From the NCBI RefSeq assembly GCF_008711465.1, contig NZ_VXKQ01000007.1:124001-188000 (forward strand): 64,000 nucleotides of DNA, given 5' to 3'. Position 1 is the stretch's first letter. Each line of letters opens with the position of its first letter. The notes beneath the pieces are model-generated. The model did no database searches and was not told the origin of the DNA. It saw only the letters and a list, made by a program, of their open reading frames with translations. Positions 17,822 through 26,322 of the stretch are shown one piece after another. Source of the DNA: Francisella sp. SYW-9 (GTDB taxonomy: Bacteria; Pseudomonadota; Gammaproteobacteria; Francisellales; Francisellaceae). Position numbers and translations under genes: made by a program.

Positions 17822-19471
17822 TTATAACTTTAAAAGCTCTCTAGCATGCTTAAGAGTATTTTCTGAGATATCTACACCTCCCACTATTTTTGCTATCTCA
17901 GATACACGCTGATTATAACTAAGTTCTATAATCTCTGATTCTGTTGTATCTTTGAGATATTTTTTATTCACATGTAGATGAGTTTGGCCCTGAGCAGCAA
18001 CTTGAGGTTGATGTGTAATACATAGGACTTGTAACTTCTCAGAGAGTTTCTTTAAAAGTCGACCGACTATCTCTGCTGTTGCTCCAGATATACCAACATC
18101 GACCTCATCAAAAACTAAAGTAGGATATGAACGTTTCTCAGCCGAAACAGCTTGAATCGATAGCCCTATTCTACTTAGCTCACCACCTGATGCTACTTTT
18201 TTGACAGGCGCAAGTTCTTCGCCAAGATTAAAATTGATCATAAACTGGCACTCATCAAATCCTTTTGAAGTATTTGTGCTACTTTTTATCACTTTTGCAA
18301 TAAAGCTACCTTTAGGAATATTCAATGAACGAATATTTTTCTCAACTTGTTTTGAAAACTCTTTTGCTGCTTTATTACGAGCATTACTAAGCTTGGTTGC
18401 ATACTCAGTATACTTTTGCTCTAAGACCTGTTTTTGTTCTTCCAATTCTCTTAATCTAGAATTTTCATTAGCAAAACTCTCAAGTTCAATTTGTAGTTCC
18501 TCAATATACTGGTATAAATAACTTGGCTCTACCTTATGCTTACGTGCAAAATCGTATATTTCACTCATTCTTTGCTCTATTTTTGCAAGCTCTTCAGGGT
18601 CTTGCTCTAATGCTTCTAATTTATTTTGAGCCTCTTGGTAAGTTTCTTGAGCATATACTTTTGTTTGAGATATTAGCTCTTGTAGATTGCTGAAAATTGC
18701 TCCTTCTAACTTTAAGGACTCTTTTTCAAGTTCACTAAGCATCGCTGTTATATTTGTCTCATCATCATACATTAAATTAGATATAAGATTTAAACTATAA
18801 CTAACATCATCAACACTGGATAAACTCTTTTGCTTTTGAGATAATTCTTCAAATTCATTTTCACCCAATTCTAAAGAAATAAGCTCTTCTAGTTTATACT
18901 CAAGCAATTCTCGCTGACTATTTTGGCTCTCAACTAACTCTTGTAGATCTTTTATTTGATTATTTACTTTTTGTAGCTGATAAAAAGATTCTGAAACAGA
19001 AGTTAACAATTGATCATTATTTGCAAAGCTATCTAGCAAACTTAACTGTGATTTCGGATCTAACAAATCTTGATGTGAATTCTGACTATAGATGTTTATT
19101 AGTTTGTCTGACACTTTTTTAACATCTGCTGCTTTAACTACACTACCATTTATAAATAAGCGACTTTGTTTTGATTTATTAACAACACGTCTAAAAGTAC
19201 ATTCACTATTCTCATAGTCAATAAAAAGCTCATCTAGAAGCTTCTTAGCTTTTTGATTATCTTTTATACAAAAAGTAGCTGATACTTCTGTGATTTGCTC
19301 ATCGTGTAAAAACGTCTTTTCAAGTCTTGCTCCAAGTACAAAACTTAAAGCATCAAGTAATATAGACTTCCCAGCACCGGTCTCTCCAGTTAAAACTGTC
19401 ATACCACTTTTAAAATCAATATCTGTAGATTTTATAATTGCGAAGTTTTTTATAGATAGATGTAACAACAT
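17822..19471 (-). CDS. recN: DNA repair protein RecN
   Basis: SMC-like ATPase of 549 residues used in double-strand break repair. The N-terminus has Walker A GETGAGKS (residues 29-36). Long Glu/Gln/Leu-rich coiled-coil arms fill the middle. The C-terminal ATPase half has the ABC signature region VASGGELSRIGL, Walker B TLVFDEVDVGISG and the ITHQPQVAAQG His switch. Length matches E. coli RecN. In many bacteria recN is SOS-controlled; I could not see a convincing LexA-type box before it. Confidence 0.96.
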   Translation of the reverse strand: MLLHLSIKNFAIIKSTDIDFKSGMTVLTGETGAGKSILLDALSFVLGARLEKTFLHDEQITEVSATFCIKDNQKAKKLLDELFIDYENSECTFRRVVNKSKQSRLFINGSVVKAADVKKVSDKLINIYSQNSHQDLLDPKSQLSLLDSFANNDQLLTSVSESFYQLQKVNNQIKDLQELVESQNSQRELLEYKLEELISLELGENEFEELSQKQKSLSSVDDVSYSLNLISNLMYDDETNITAMLSELEKESLKLEGAIFSNLQELISQTKVYAQETYQEAQNKLEALEQDPEELAKIEQRMSEIYDFARKHKVEPSYLYQYIEELQIELESFANENSRLRELEEQKQVLEQKYTEYATKLSNARNKAAKEFSKQVEKNIRSLNIPKGSFIAKVIKSSTNTSKGFDECQFMINFNLGEELAPVKKVASGGELSRIGLSIQAVSAEKRSYPTLVFDEVDVGISGATAEIVGRLLKKLSEKLQVLCITHQPQVAAQGQTHLHVNKKYLKDTTESEIIELSYNQRVSEIAKIVGGVDISENTLKHARELLKL

Positions 19472-19629
19472 AAGTGATCAGTTATTTTTTATTGAACATA
19501 ACTAATATATATTCTAGTTTGATTTTATACAAGTTTTGTCAACAAATATAATTTATTAGCCTTTCTTTAATAGATAAAAATATATTATAATTCAATATGT
19601 AAAACCCAACAAAATATAGGATCAAGAAA

Positions 19630-20820
19630 ATGCAATTATCAAAAAGAGTACAGGCAATGCAAGCCTCTCCAGTTCGTAAGTTAGTGCCATATTCAATCCA
19701 AGCTGAAAAAGAAGGTAAAAAAGTTTATCATCTAAATATTGGTCAACCAGATATTAAAACTCCTCGTGAGTTTATGGATGCTATTAGAGCTTATGATAAA
19801 GAAACTATTGCTTACTCAGTAGCAAATGGCGAACCTAGTTTAATAAAAGCGATATCAAAATACTACAAAAGATTTGGTATGGATTTTGCAGAAAATGAAA
19901 TCTTAATCACAAATGGTGGTTCAGAAGCTCTTATATTTGCAGCAATTGCAACTTGTAATGCAGGTGAAGAAATACTTGTACCAGAACCTTTCTATACAAA
20001 CTACAATGGTTTTACCACAGCTGTTGATGTAGCTATCAAACCAATCACAACAAAAGCTGAAAATGGTTTCCATCTACCATCAAAAGAAGAAATTCTAGCA
20101 TGCATTACAGATAAAACTCGTGCAATTATGATTTCTAACCCAGGAAATCCAACTGGGGTTGTTTACACTAAAGAAGAGCTTGAGCTTTTAGCTGAAGTTG
20201 CTAAAGAGAAAGATTTATTTATCATTAGTGATGAAGTTTACCGTGAATTTACTTATGATGGACTTACTTGTACTTCTTTTGGTAACATCAAAGGCGTTGA
20301 AGATAGAGTAATAATAGTCGATTCAGTTTCTAAGCGTTATAGTGCTTGTGGCGCAAGAATTGGTTCGCTTTGTTCTAAAAATAAGGAGTTCATCACTCAA
20401 GTAACAAAACTTTGCCAAACTAGACTATGTGCACCAACTCTTGAGCAAATAGGCTCAGCAGCTCTTTATGAGGTTTCTGAAGAATACCTAAAAGAAGTAA
20501 ATAAAGAGTACCAAAAAAGAAGAGATGTAACTTTTGAAGCTCTTTCTAAAATGGAAAATGTAATTTGTGAAAAACCAACAGGTGCTTTTTATGTAGTTGC
20601 TAAGCTTCCAATTGATGATGCTGAAAAATTTGCTCTATGGCTACTAACTGACTTTGAAGATAACAAAGAAACAGTAATGGTATCGCCAGCAGCTGATTTC
20701 TATGCCACAAAAGGACTTGGTAAAGATGAAGTCCGAATTGCATACATCTTAGAAGAAAAATCGCTTAAAAGAGCTCTAGAGCTTCTTGAAAAGGCTATTA
20801 AAGCTTATAATAATAAATAA
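19630..20820 (+). CDS. Class I/II aminotransferase (aspartate aminotransferase-like)
   Basis: PLP enzyme of 396 residues, fold type I. Motifs: LNIGQPDIKTP, TNGGSEALIFA, SNPGNPTGVVYTKEEL, ISDEVYREFTYDG and SVSKRYSACGARIG, with the Schiff-base Lys at residue 235. It most resembles bacterial aspartate/aromatic aminotransferases of subgroup I-gamma, but substrate choice cannot be fixed by eye. AGGA lies seven bases before the ATG. It is divergent from recN and followed by a REP-like palindrome, not by a T-tract terminator. Confidence 0.85.
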   Translation: MQLSKRVQAMQASPVRKLVPYSIQAEKEGKKVYHLNIGQPDIKTPREFMDAIRAYDKETIAYSVANGEPSLIKAISKYYKRFGMDFAENEILITNGGSEALIFAAIATCNAGEEILVPEPFYTNYNGFTTAVDVAIKPITTKAENGFHLPSKEEILACITDKTRAIMISNPGNPTGVVYTKEELELLAEVAKEKDLFIISDEVYREFTYDGLTCTSFGNIKGVEDRVIIVDSVSKRYSACGARIGSLCSKNKEFITQVTKLCQTRLCAPTLEQIGSAALYEVSEEYLKEVNKEYQKRRDVTFEALSKMENVICEKPTGAFYVVAKLPIDDAEKFALWLLTDFEDNKETVMVSPAADFYATKGLGKDEVRIAYILEEKSLKRALELLEKAIKAYNNK

Positions 20821-20830
20821 TTTATTTTCT

Positions 20831-20858
20831 AGATTCTACGACCAAATCGTAGAATGAC
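20831..20858. repeat. REP-like palindrome downstream of the aminotransferase gene
   Basis: Perfect inverted repeat ATTCTACG (20833-20840) - ACCAAAT - CGTAGAAT (20848-20855) followed by GAC. Read on the minus strand it begins GTCATTCTACG, the same GTCATTC/GTCATCC opening as the palindrome at 7281. It could work as a bidirectional terminator or mRNA-stabilising stem; no T-run follows directly. Confidence 0.55.
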
Positions 20859-20940
20859 ATCATAATATCATGATTTACTTAAATTTCCTGAAACTCTAAA
20901 TTAAATATAAAAATAATTGTAAAATTTTTAATAAGCAGGT

Positions 20941-22053
20941 CTAAAAAGTAACAACTGTTCTAATATTATTGTGCATATTTTCAAAGCCTTTATTAATATC
21001 TTCAATTTTAATATTTGAAGTAATAAGATTATCAATATCTATACGACCATCCATATACCAATCAACAATCATTGGCACATCAGTTCTACCACGCATACCA
21101 CCAAAGGCTGAGCCCTTCCAAGTACGCCCTGTCACAAGCTGAAATGGTCTTGTGCTAATTTCTTGACCAGCTCCAGCAACACCTATTATTACACTTTGCC
21201 CCCAACCTTTATGAGCACATTCTAAGGCCTGACGCATAACTTTAGTATTTCCAATACACTCAAAGCTATAGTCTGCTCCCCCACCAGTTAGACGAATAAG
21301 ATGTTGTACCAGATCTTCATCAATCTCATTTGGATTCACAAAATCTGTCATACCATACTTTTCTGCTAACTCTTTTTTATCATTATTAAGATCAACACCT
21401 ACTATTTGTCCAGCTCCGACAAGTTTAGCTCCTTGGATTACATTTAGGCCAATTCCACCTAAACCAAATACAACAACACTGGATCCAGGCTCAACATTTG
21501 CAGTTTTAACAACAGCTCCGACACCAGTGGTTACTCCACAACCGATATAACAAACCTTATCCAAAGGAGCATCTTTACGGATCTTAGCCACAGCTATTTC
21601 TGGCAATACAGTATAGTTTGAGAATGTCGAGCAACCCATATAGTGAAATATTTCTTGACCATCTTGTGTAGTGAATCTAGAACTTCCATCTGGCATTAAA
21701 CCTTTTCCTTGAGTCTCTCGAATTGCCTGACATAAATTAGTTTTTGGATTTAAACAATATTCACACTCCCTACATTCCGGAGTATAGAGAGCAATTACAT
21801 GATCACCTGGTTTAACAGATGTAACATTTTTACCAACCTCTACGACAACACCAGCCCCTTCATGCCCTAATATTGCTGGGAATAAGCCTTCGGGATCTGC
21901 ACCAGATAAAGTAAAGACATCTGTATGACAAATACCAGTTGCTTTAATTTCAACCAAAACCTCATTATCTTTAGGTAAAGAAACATTAACCATCTCAATA
22001 GTTAATGGCTGGTCTGCTTTGTATGCAACAGCTGCTTTTGATTTTATAGCCAT
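20941..22053 (-). CDS. adhC: S-(hydroxymethyl)glutathione dehydrogenase / class III alcohol dehydrogenase
   Basis: Zinc-dependent, NAD-linked enzyme of 370 residues that oxidises the formaldehyde-glutathione adduct and can reduce S-nitrosoglutathione. It has TGICHTDVFTLSG (catalytic Cys), GHEGAGVVVEVG, the structural zinc set CRECEYCLNPKTNLC, CGVTTGVGAVVKTA and the Rossmann motif VFGLGGIGLNVIQG. Length and pattern fit the class III family closely. No formylglutathione hydrolase or FrmR-type regulator is adjacent, so detoxification is not organised as a local operon here. Confidence 0.93.
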   Translation of the reverse strand: MAIKSKAAVAYKADQPLTIEMVNVSLPKDNEVLVEIKATGICHTDVFTLSGADPEGLFPAILGHEGAGVVVEVGKNVTSVKPGDHVIALYTPECRECEYCLNPKTNLCQAIRETQGKGLMPDGSSRFTTQDGQEIFHYMGCSTFSNYTVLPEIAVAKIRKDAPLDKVCYIGCGVTTGVGAVVKTANVEPGSSVVVFGLGGIGLNVIQGAKLVGAGQIVGVDLNNDKKELAEKYGMTDFVNPNEIDEDLVQHLIRLTGGGADYSFECIGNTKVMRQALECAHKGWGQSVIIGVAGAGQEISTRPFQLVTGRTWKGSAFGGMRGRTDVPMIVDWYMDGRIDIDNLITSNIKIEDINKGFENMHNNIRTVVTF

Positions 22054-22170
22054 AGAAATACTCCTATTATTAAAATGTAAATATAATAACTATTGTAAAT
22101 GAAGGAATATAGAATAAATATTTTTTTGGTATTTTTTTAGAAGTTATACCAATCCCAACACAAATTGGTA

Positions 22171-22533
22171 TTAGTCACGCTTGTAGATATCTTCTAAACG
22201 CACAATATCATCTTCTCCAAGATAATCACCTACTTGAACTTCAATAATCTGAATATCACTATCTGTAAAGTTCTCTAATCTATGTACAGACTCTTTAGGA
22301 ATAAATATATGCTCACCAACGCTATACTCTTTAACACTATCATCAACTGTTATAGTTGGCTTACCTGTTACAACAACCCAATGTTCAGCCCTTTTAAAAT
22401 GCTTTTGTAAAGAAAGCTGTCCTTTAGGCTTTACTGTGATGATTTTAGTTTGGCTTTTTTCTGTAAAATTAATAGTTTGATAAGTCCCCCAAGGACGCTC
22501 ATAAACTTTACCAACTTGATTGATCTCAGACAT
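22171..22533 (-). CDS. Cupin, mannose-6-phosphate isomerase type II domain
   Basis: Single-domain cupin of 120 residues, equal to the C-terminal isomerase domain of bifunctional ManC/AlgA enzymes. The signature is RPWGTYQTI, then LSLQKHFKRAEHWVVVTG, VGEHIFIPKESVHRLEN and IIEVQVGDYLGEDDIVRLEDIY. The guanylyltransferase half is absent. It may interconvert mannose-6-phosphate and fructose-6-phosphate for surface glycan supply; activity of stand-alone domains is not always proven. No sugar-nucleotide genes are adjacent. Confidence 0.8.
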   Translation of the reverse strand: MSEINQVGKVYERPWGTYQTINFTEKSQTKIITVKPKGQLSLQKHFKRAEHWVVVTGKPTITVDDSVKEYSVGEHIFIPKESVHRLENFTDSDIQIIEVQVGDYLGEDDIVRLEDIYKRD

Positions 22534-22847
22534 TTTAATTCCTATATTTAATTGAATTTTAAATTACAAAATATTATTGAGTAAAATTAAAATAAATTCA
22601 AGCATAATAACGCTGTAATTTTTTATTGACAAAGTGAAATCCAGGTCTATAATTCGCTCACCTCATACATGAAGTACATGAGAATACAGAGAAACCATAT
22701 CAAAGTATTTTTGTATGAGTTTAGTACTAGATTGCAAACGATAATTAGTCGTAAGTAAAGCTAAAAGTACTAAAACACCCAATGATTAAAAAAATAGAAA
22801 TCTGTATTTTCAGGTACTTTATGTATAACAATTTTGGAGGTAGTGAT
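22534..22847 (+). promoter_or_regulatory. Intergenic region with strong promoter and possibly structured 5' leader of the permease gene
   Basis: The only gene-free stretch longer than 300 bases. It holds a near-consensus sigma-70 promoter, TTGACA (22626-22631), 16 bases, TATAAT (22648-22653), followed by a CG-containing discriminator. The predicted transcript has a leader of roughly 190 bases before the permease ATG. Within it are a CATA/CAAA stem (about 22696-22717), and an 8-bp helix TTTAGTAC (22720-22727) with GTACTAAA (22767-22774) enclosing ACGA-TAATTAG-TCGT. A 29-codon open frame runs from the ATG at about 22669 but has no ribosome binding site. No riboswitch class that I know is recognisable. 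Confidence 0.55.
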
Positions 22848-24239
22848 ATGGCATTAGCTAAAACTCTAAAACCTCGCCATATTGAGCTAATAGCTCTAGG
22901 CGGTATTATTGGATCTTGTTTCTTTTTAGGAACAGGATATGTTCTTTCAGAAGTCGGTCCTGCAGCTATTTTAGCTTACATTCTAGGTGGTATTATAGTT
23001 TACATTGTCACACTATGCTTAGCTGAGTTAACTGCAAACTCTCCAAACCCTGGATCTTTTATTTATTATACATCTAAATATATATCTCCATCTATAGCAT
23101 GTGGCATGGGTTGGTCCTATTGGCTTAACTGGGTGGTTTATATTCCATCAGAATGTATTGCTGGTGGTATAATTATGCACACCCTCTTACCAGCTACCCC
23201 TACCTTTATGTGGGCAACCCTATTTGGTTTATTTATAACTATTATAAACCTTACTAAAGTAAAAGTCTTTGGTGAAATTGAGTTCTGGTTAGCTCTTATA
23301 AAAATTATAGCTCTTGGATTATTTAGCTTCGTTGCGATATTAATATTTCTAAATATTATACACAATAATGCAAATACTATTTTAGGAAGCACTTATATAG
23401 ATGGCAAAGAAGGTTTTTTTCCTAAAGGGAAACTTATACTAATAACAACTATGGTAATATTGCTAGTCAATTTCCAAGGTTCAGAAATTATAGGTCTAGC
23501 TACAAGTGAGTCAAATAATGCTGAAAAACAAATGCCTAGAATAGCAAAACATGTAGCCATAAGAATTGTAGGTTTATATGTAATACCTGTTTTTCTACTG
23601 ACAACAATTTTTCCTTGGCAAAAAATGAATCTAAATAACTCTATTTTTTCATTAGCTCTCGAACATTATCACTTAAATAAATTTGCTTCTCTATTTACAT
23701 TTGTTGTTTTGATAGCAGCTTTTTCGTGTGCTAACAGCGGTTTTTATGCTGCTGTCCGTTCACTATATAGTTTATCTAAATCAAGGATGGCTCCAAGTAT
23801 ATTTAGAAAATTGAATTCTGCTTCAATACCACATTACTCCGTTTATGTAAGTATAATAGCTATATGGATATTTCTAATATTATCTTTCAAACTATCGGCA
23901 TCAGCTGCTTTTACTAACTTACTAGCAATGTCAGGTTTTACTTCCACAATTTGCTGGATCTGTATATGCTGGTCACAATATAATTTTAGAAAACAACTAA
24001 TAAAACAAAAAGTAACTAACAATATGTTGTTTAAGATCCCATTATTCCCGTATATTTCATTATTTGGCATATGGATCCAGGTATTATGTCTAGTTTTAAC
24101 ATTATTCAACAATCAGTTAAGAGGCGCTTTTTATTTTGGAATACCTGCAATGATTGTACCTTGTCTCGTACATTTTTATTTATCAAAAAGGAAAAATACT
24201 AGACTAATAACACCTAGTTCTTTAAAAAAGGTATTTTAA
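22848..24239 (+). CDS. Amino acid permease (APC superfamily, AAT-type)
   Basis: Inner-membrane transporter of 463 residues with about 12 hydrophobic segments. It begins LKPRHIELIALGGIIGSCFFLGTG, and the GGIIG element of helix 1 and the FGEIEFWLALIKI block are typical of the AAT family (GABA, proline, aromatic and basic amino acid permeases). Substrate is unknown. The start at 22848 is fixed by a full GGAGG seven bases upstream; an upstream in-frame ATG would lie in the leader. Its 3' end overlaps the convergent sterol-desaturase-like gene by 26 bases. Expression should be high given the promoter. Confidence 0.85.
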   Translation: MALAKTLKPRHIELIALGGIIGSCFFLGTGYVLSEVGPAAILAYILGGIIVYIVTLCLAELTANSPNPGSFIYYTSKYISPSIACGMGWSYWLNWVVYIPSECIAGGIIMHTLLPATPTFMWATLFGLFITIINLTKVKVFGEIEFWLALIKIIALGLFSFVAILIFLNIIHNNANTILGSTYIDGKEGFFPKGKLILITTMVILLVNFQGSEIIGLATSESNNAEKQMPRIAKHVAIRIVGLYVIPVFLLTTIFPWQKMNLNNSIFSLALEHYHLNKFASLFTFVVLIAAFSCANSGFYAAVRSLYSLSKSRMAPSIFRKLNSASIPHYSVYVSIIAIWIFLILSFKLSASAAFTNLLAMSGFTSTICWICICWSQYNFRKQLIKQKVTNNMLFKIPLFPYISLFGIWIQVLCLVLTLFNNQLRGAFYFGIPAMIVPCLVHFYLSKRKNTRLITPSSLKKVF

Positions 24240-25005
24240 GCATATTTTTTAGGTTTTGAGTAATATTAGAGTCTTTATACTGATCTAAACCAATATCCAT
24301 AGATTTGTAATTTTTTTTAGGTTGTTTTTTATATGTACCTAGAAGCTTATCCCAAAAAACTAAATTAAAACCAAAGTTTGAGTTAGTTTCAGAAAGTATT
24401 GTTGAGTGATGCACCATATGAACATTAGGGGTAACTATGAAAAATCTTAAAAAATTATCTAACTTTCTAAAAAGTCTAATATTACCATGATTAAACAAAG
24501 CAAGTCCATTTAAAGTAATTTCAAAAATAATTACAGCTAATACTGGGGCTCCAATAAAACATATTACTGTAAACTTTATCAACATAGATAAGATTATTTC
24601 AACAGGATGAAAGCGTAACCCCGTAGTAACATCATAATCTAGATCAACGTGATGAACTTTATGAAACCTCCATAATAAAGGTAAATAATGAAATAACACA
24701 TGTTGAGTATATATTGCAAAATCTAAAACTAAAAAAGCTATAATAATTTTAGACCATAAAGGCATATCTAATATATTGAGTAAGCCAAGACCATAATCAT
24801 TACAAAGTAAAGCAACTCCAACAGCTGTAGTCGGGAAAATAATTCTAAGTACTAAAGTATTTAAAACTACTAATACTAAATTATTAAACCAACGTTTTTT
24901 CTTTGAAATTTTCAACTTCCTCATAGGTGCAATAAGCTCCCATAAAGATACTACTAAGAATATTCCAATAAAAAAACTCAAACGAATCCATGAATCATGA
25001 TACAT
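24214..25005 (-). CDS. Sterol desaturase/fatty acid hydroxylase family membrane protein
   Basis: Di-iron membrane oxygenase family, 263 residues, about four to five hydrophobic segments. The histidine boxes are visible: HVLFH, HKVHH and HMVHHS, with a further FNH. Such proteins hydroxylate or desaturate lipids; bacterial substrates are mostly unknown. The ATG at 25005 (MYHDSW) is chosen since it lies just after the sodC stop; a start 17 codons earlier would overlap sodC out of frame. It therefore probably shares a transcript with sodC. It runs 26 bases into the convergent permease gene. Confidence 0.85.
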   Translation of the reverse strand: MYHDSWIRLSFFIGIFLVVSLWELIAPMRKLKISKKKRWFNNLVLVVLNTLVLRIIFPTTAVGVALLCNDYGLGLLNILDMPLWSKIIIAFLVLDFAIYTQHVLFHYLPLLWRFHKVHHVDLDYDVTTGLRFHPVEIILSMLIKFTVICFIGAPVLAVIIFEITLNGLALFNHGNIRLFRKLDNFLRFFIVTPNVHMVHHSTILSETNSNFGFNLVFWDKLLGTYKKQPKKNYKSMDIGLDQYKDSNITQNLKNMLKIPFLKN

Positions 25006-25009
25006 ATGG

Positions 25010-25570
25010 CTAATCCGAAATAACCCCGCACCACATTCTATCACCTCCATCCCCAAGAGGCTTAGGGCTATCTGAATAATTATCCGAACCCTCGTGAATC
25101 ATTAAACTATGCCCTTCTAATTCTTCTAATGAATTTAATCTCGGTGCTAAAATAGGCTTAGTTGCTGTACCATTAGGATTAACCACAAGAACAGGTAAAT
25201 CTCCTTTATGACCATTTTCATCATATGGACCTAAATGTTTACCACTATTTTGTGGATCCCAATGCCCTCCTGCAGACTTACCATTATTAGCACAACTTGG
25301 ATTAACATGGATATGCATACCATGAGTACTAGACTTGGGCAAGTTATATAAATGTGGAGTTATTAACATACCTTCTTGCTTACCGTCTTGAATATATGGA
25401 GATATTGTAACTGTACCAACTTCTTTATTTGTTTGAGTATCTTTCATATGTACAATCAACTCTCCATCCTGGCTGCGATCATATTGCTTCTCTTTAAAAA
25501 GAGAAAATCCTGTTAAAACGACTAAAACCAAACCTATTCCTAATATCTTATAAGATGTATTTATAACCAT
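25010..25570 (-). CDS. sodC: Cu/Zn superoxide dismutase
   Basis: Exported SodC of 186 residues. The ATG at 25570 has GGAGG five bases upstream. A hydrophobic N-terminal segment (about residues 8-24) acts as signal or anchor. Metal and active-site motifs are complete: HGMHIHVNPSC, GGHWDP, KHLGPYDENGHKGDLPVL, and GHSLMIHEGSDNY; the second disulfide Cys is in MWCGVISD. The enzyme removes superoxide in the periplasm and aids survival in macrophages in Francisella (family knowledge). It is divergent from msrB, another exported oxidative-stress enzyme. Confidence 0.96.
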   Translation of the reverse strand: MVINTSYKILGIGLVLVVLTGFSLFKEKQYDRSQDGELIVHMKDTQTNKEVGTVTISPYIQDGKQEGMLITPHLYNLPKSSTHGMHIHVNPSCANNGKSAGGHWDPQNSGKHLGPYDENGHKGDLPVLVVNPNGTATKPILAPRLNSLEELEGHSLMIHEGSDNYSDSPKPLGDGGDRMWCGVISD

Positions 25571-25741
25571 GTAAGCCTCCAAAATATAAGTAACTACATT
25601 AATCATAATACAAATATTTATGGATATAAATCTATGTTGAAGGTTTCCAGTGTAAAAAATTCTTAATACTATAATTCTCAGCAAGTATCTTAGTTATGCT
25701 AAAATCAAAACATGAGACCATTATAAAACTTACTTTTTTTT

Positions 25742-26254
25742 ATGAAAAAACTTTTAATTTTATTAATATTTACAATTCCAATACTTGGTTTATCTGAGAC
25801 ACCAAAATGGCAAAACTATAATAAATCTGAGGCTATAAGTAAGCTTAGTAAACTACAGTACTATGTGACTCAAAAGGCAGGTACTGAAAGAGCATTTAAT
25901 AATAAGTACTGGAACAATCATAAACAAGGGATATATGTCGATGTAGTTTCAGGAGAGCCTCTATTTAGCTCAACAGATAAATATGACTCAGGAACGGGTT
26001 GGCCCAGCTTTACAAAACCAATAGATCAATCTTTTATTATTACAAAAAGTGATAATAGCTGGTTTATGAATAGAACGGAAGTTTTATCTAAATATGGTAA
26101 GTCTCATTTAGGACACGTATTTGATGATGGTCCTAAACCTTCTGGTAAAAGATACTGTATGAATTCAGCTGCTCTAAAGTTTATACCTAAAGAAAATATG
26201 AAAAAAGATGGCTATGGTGCATACCTATACCTTTTTAACAAAAAATTAAAATAA
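25742..26254 (+). CDS. msrB: Exported methionine-R-sulfoxide reductase
   Basis: MsrB of 170 residues with an N-terminal signal peptide ([19 protein letters not shown]), so it acts in the envelope. The core is well conserved: [41 protein letters not shown] and RYCMNSAAL, with the catalytic Cys at residue 139. The two CxxC zinc pairs of many cytoplasmic MsrB proteins are absent, and Cys139 is the only cysteine, so it needs an outside reductant. There is no Shine-Dalgarno sequence; the ATG follows a run of eight T. It is divergently paired with sodC. Confidence 0.93.
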   Translation: MKKLLILLIFTIPILGLSETPKWQNYNKSEAISKLSKLQYYVTQKAGTERAFNNKYWNNHKQGIYVDVVSGEPLFSSTDKYDSGTGWPSFTKPIDQSFIITKSDNSWFMNRTEVLSKYGKSHLGHVFDDGPKPSGKRYCMNSAALKFIPKENMKKDGYGAYLYLFNKKLK

Positions 26255-26280
26255 AGATAATATATTTAATAAAAAACTTA

Positions 26281-26286
26281 TATAAT
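26281..26286 (+). promoter_or_regulatory. Candidate -10 element of the PQ-loop gene
   Basis: A perfect TATAAT 27 bases after the msrB stop. Transcription would start near 26293, just ahead of GAGG at 26311-26314. No good -35 is seen, so this remains tentative. Confidence 0.35.
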
Positions 26287-26322
26287 GTTAATAAACCACT
26301 TACTTAGATTGAGGTTATTATT

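Noticed and set aside
19539-19544. TTGACA on the minus strand upstream of recN as a strong -35 element
   Set aside because: No -10 hexamer at 16-18 bases; the nearest candidate is about 20 bases away and weak, so I did not call a promoter.
22669-22758. 29-codon frame (MKYMRIQRNH...) in the permease leader, considered as a leader peptide
   Set aside because: No Shine-Dalgarno sequence and no run of one amino acid as in attenuation peptides; mentioned only as part of the leader.
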